From positions 1 to 5,227 of the forward strand of contig DUKR01000107.1 of NCBI GenBank assembly GCA_013329175.1: a stretch of 5,227 nt of DNA. Direction: 5' to 3'. The translations under genes and the position numbers were made by a program. This DNA comes from Candidatus Woesearchaeota archaeon (GTDB taxonomy: Archaea; Nanobdellota; Nanobdellia; Woesearchaeales; UBA11716). Of the stretch, positions 4,926 through 5,227 are shown one piece after another (the first letter of the stretch is position 1; the number at the start of each line of letters is the position of its first letter). The notes beneath the pieces were generated by a model. The model was not told the DNA's origin. It was given only the letters and a program-made list of their open reading frames with translations, and searched no databases.

Positions 4926-5132
4926 TCATCTTCCTTTATAGGCATGTCTCATCCCTTTACAGGTATGCCTCATCCCTTTTTCCTTTTCATAGTCACTTAG
5001 GGTGGATATGCCTTGGTGCCTTAGGGTGGATATGCCTTGCGTGCGGATGTCCAGTGTGTCCAGTGCAGCAACTGGTGTTTTCATTTGCCGGATATCACTT
5101 CTGGATACAAAGCCCTCTTGACGATATGGCAT
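4926..5132 (-). CDS. Small repeat-containing ORF just upstream of the recombinase
   Basis: A 68-residue frame starting MPYRQEGFVSRSDIRQMKTP and ending in KGMRH repeats. It stops with TGA only six bases before the recombinase ATG and lies in the same frame. It is rich in Arg and Lys. Three separate tandem duplications fall inside it, encoding LDT/LDI, QGISTL twice, and KGMRH twice. All have periods of 9, 24 or 21 bases, so the frame is preserved. AGGAG lies about 15 bases before the ATG, which is far for an SD. I do not recognise the protein. It could be a small DNA-binding partner, a leader peptide for translational coupling, or a decayed N-terminal extension of the recombinase. It may also be non-coding. 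Confidence 0.38.
   Translation of the reverse strand: MPYRQEGFVSRSDIRQMKTPVAALDTLDIRTQGISTLRHQGISTLSDYEKEKGMRHTCKGMRHAYKGR
4933..4974. repeat. Tandem 21-base repeat, two copies
   Basis: Copies at 4933-4953 and 4954-4974 match at 18 of 21 positions, and all three differences are transitions. Each copy includes CTTTAYAGG, which on the minus strand reads as a TATA-like CCTRTAAAG upstream of the recombinase. In the small ORF it encodes a KGMRH heptad. Confidence 0.7.
4996..5039. repeat. Tandem 24-base repeat, 20-base core perfectly duplicated
   Basis: CTTAGGGTGGATATGCCTTG occurs at 4996-5015 and 5020-5039 with no mismatch, so the duplication is recent or constrained. It encodes QGISTL twice in the small minus-strand ORF. 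It could instead be a pair of binding sites (iterons) for the recombinase or a regulator. Confidence 0.75.
5048..5065. repeat. Tandem 9-base repeat
   Basis: TGTCCAGTG occurs twice in direct succession. The second copy's CCAGT (5060-5064) also pairs with ACTGG (5071-5075) across six bases to form a small hairpin. Confidence 0.55.
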
Positions 5133-5140
5133 TCGATAAT

Positions 5141-5164
5141 CTATCTTCTCCTGAGGTCAGATAG
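5141..5164. repeat. Hairpin over the possible ribosome site of the small ORF
   Basis: CTATCT (5141-5146) pairs with AGATAG (5159-5164). On the minus strand the 12-base loop contains AGGAG (5152-5148), the only SD-like sequence ahead of the small ORF. If this region is transcribed, the hairpin could limit access to that site. Confidence 0.35.
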
Positions 5165-5191
5165 TGATTTTGGCATTTCACATAGCCCAAA

Positions 5192-5223
5192 ACTTTCTAT
5201 TTAGGCGAGTTCGCATAGAAAGT
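5192..5223. repeat. Strong inverted repeat at the right window edge
   Basis: ACTTTCTAT (5192-5200) and ATAGAAAGT (5215-5223) form a perfect 9-bp stem with a 14-base loop that itself contains GCG-AGTT-CGC. It lies upstream of the small ORF and recombinase. It could be a terminator of a gene beyond the edge, an operator, or a recombination site. On the minus strand CCTAAATAG in the loop and arm is a weak TATA-like sequence. Confidence 0.55.
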
Positions 5224-5227
5224 GTTA

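Noticed and set aside
4125..5227. Integron integrase with an attC site
   Set aside because: The protein lacks the extra domain specific to integron integrases, and the 5192-5223 palindrome has none of the attC core-site arrangement or a cassette series.
4920..5227. Archaeal dif site
   Set aside because: No pair of 11-base inverted arms with a 6-base centre was found. GGATATCA near 5090 is only a short palindrome.

Overview
The window looks archaeal. The open reading frames carry anti-Shine-Dalgarno-compatible sites (AGGAG, GGTGA), there are TATA-box-like promoters (TTTTAAAA, TTTTATAAA) at archaeal spacing, and one gene appears to be leaderless. The recombinase is a compact XerA-type protein. 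A DPANN lineage such as Woesearchaeota is my best guess from general style, but nothing here proves it.

Left end (1-547): a probable gene start runs off the left edge on the minus strand. Then come about 480 bases with no convincing gene, and these are the most unusual part of the window. They hold a 56-base hairpin (100-155), a degenerate copy of its loop region 360 bases downstream (461-500), and between the two copies a dense array of short hairpins (about 158-440) closed by a perfect 10-bp long-range stem. Two hairpin types each recur three times, and one type shows compensatory base changes. This looks like a structured non-coding RNA, or a hairpin-rich DNA element, that I cannot assign to a known family.

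Centre (548-2034): a HAD-superfamily phosphatase and a HisA-type isomerase overlap by 4 bp (ATGA) and form a translationally coupled operon. HisA keeps its catalytic residues. The phosphatase may act in histidine synthesis, but that is inference from position.

2141-4036: a 631-residue fusion of a 12-helix APC amino-acid permease with a C-terminal class I SAM-dependent methyltransferase domain. It has its own promoter and is probably leaderless. It is followed by a symmetric terminator shared with the convergent recombinase gene.

Right end (4125-5227, minus strand): a complete tyrosine recombinase preceded, in the same frame and separated only by TGA and two codons, by a 68-codon ORF. That ORF contains three unrelated tandem duplications, all with periods divisible by three. 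Two hairpins lie upstream of it, one at the window edge.

The recombinase and the hairpin array may be parts of a mobile or rearranging locus, but no element boundaries are visible here.
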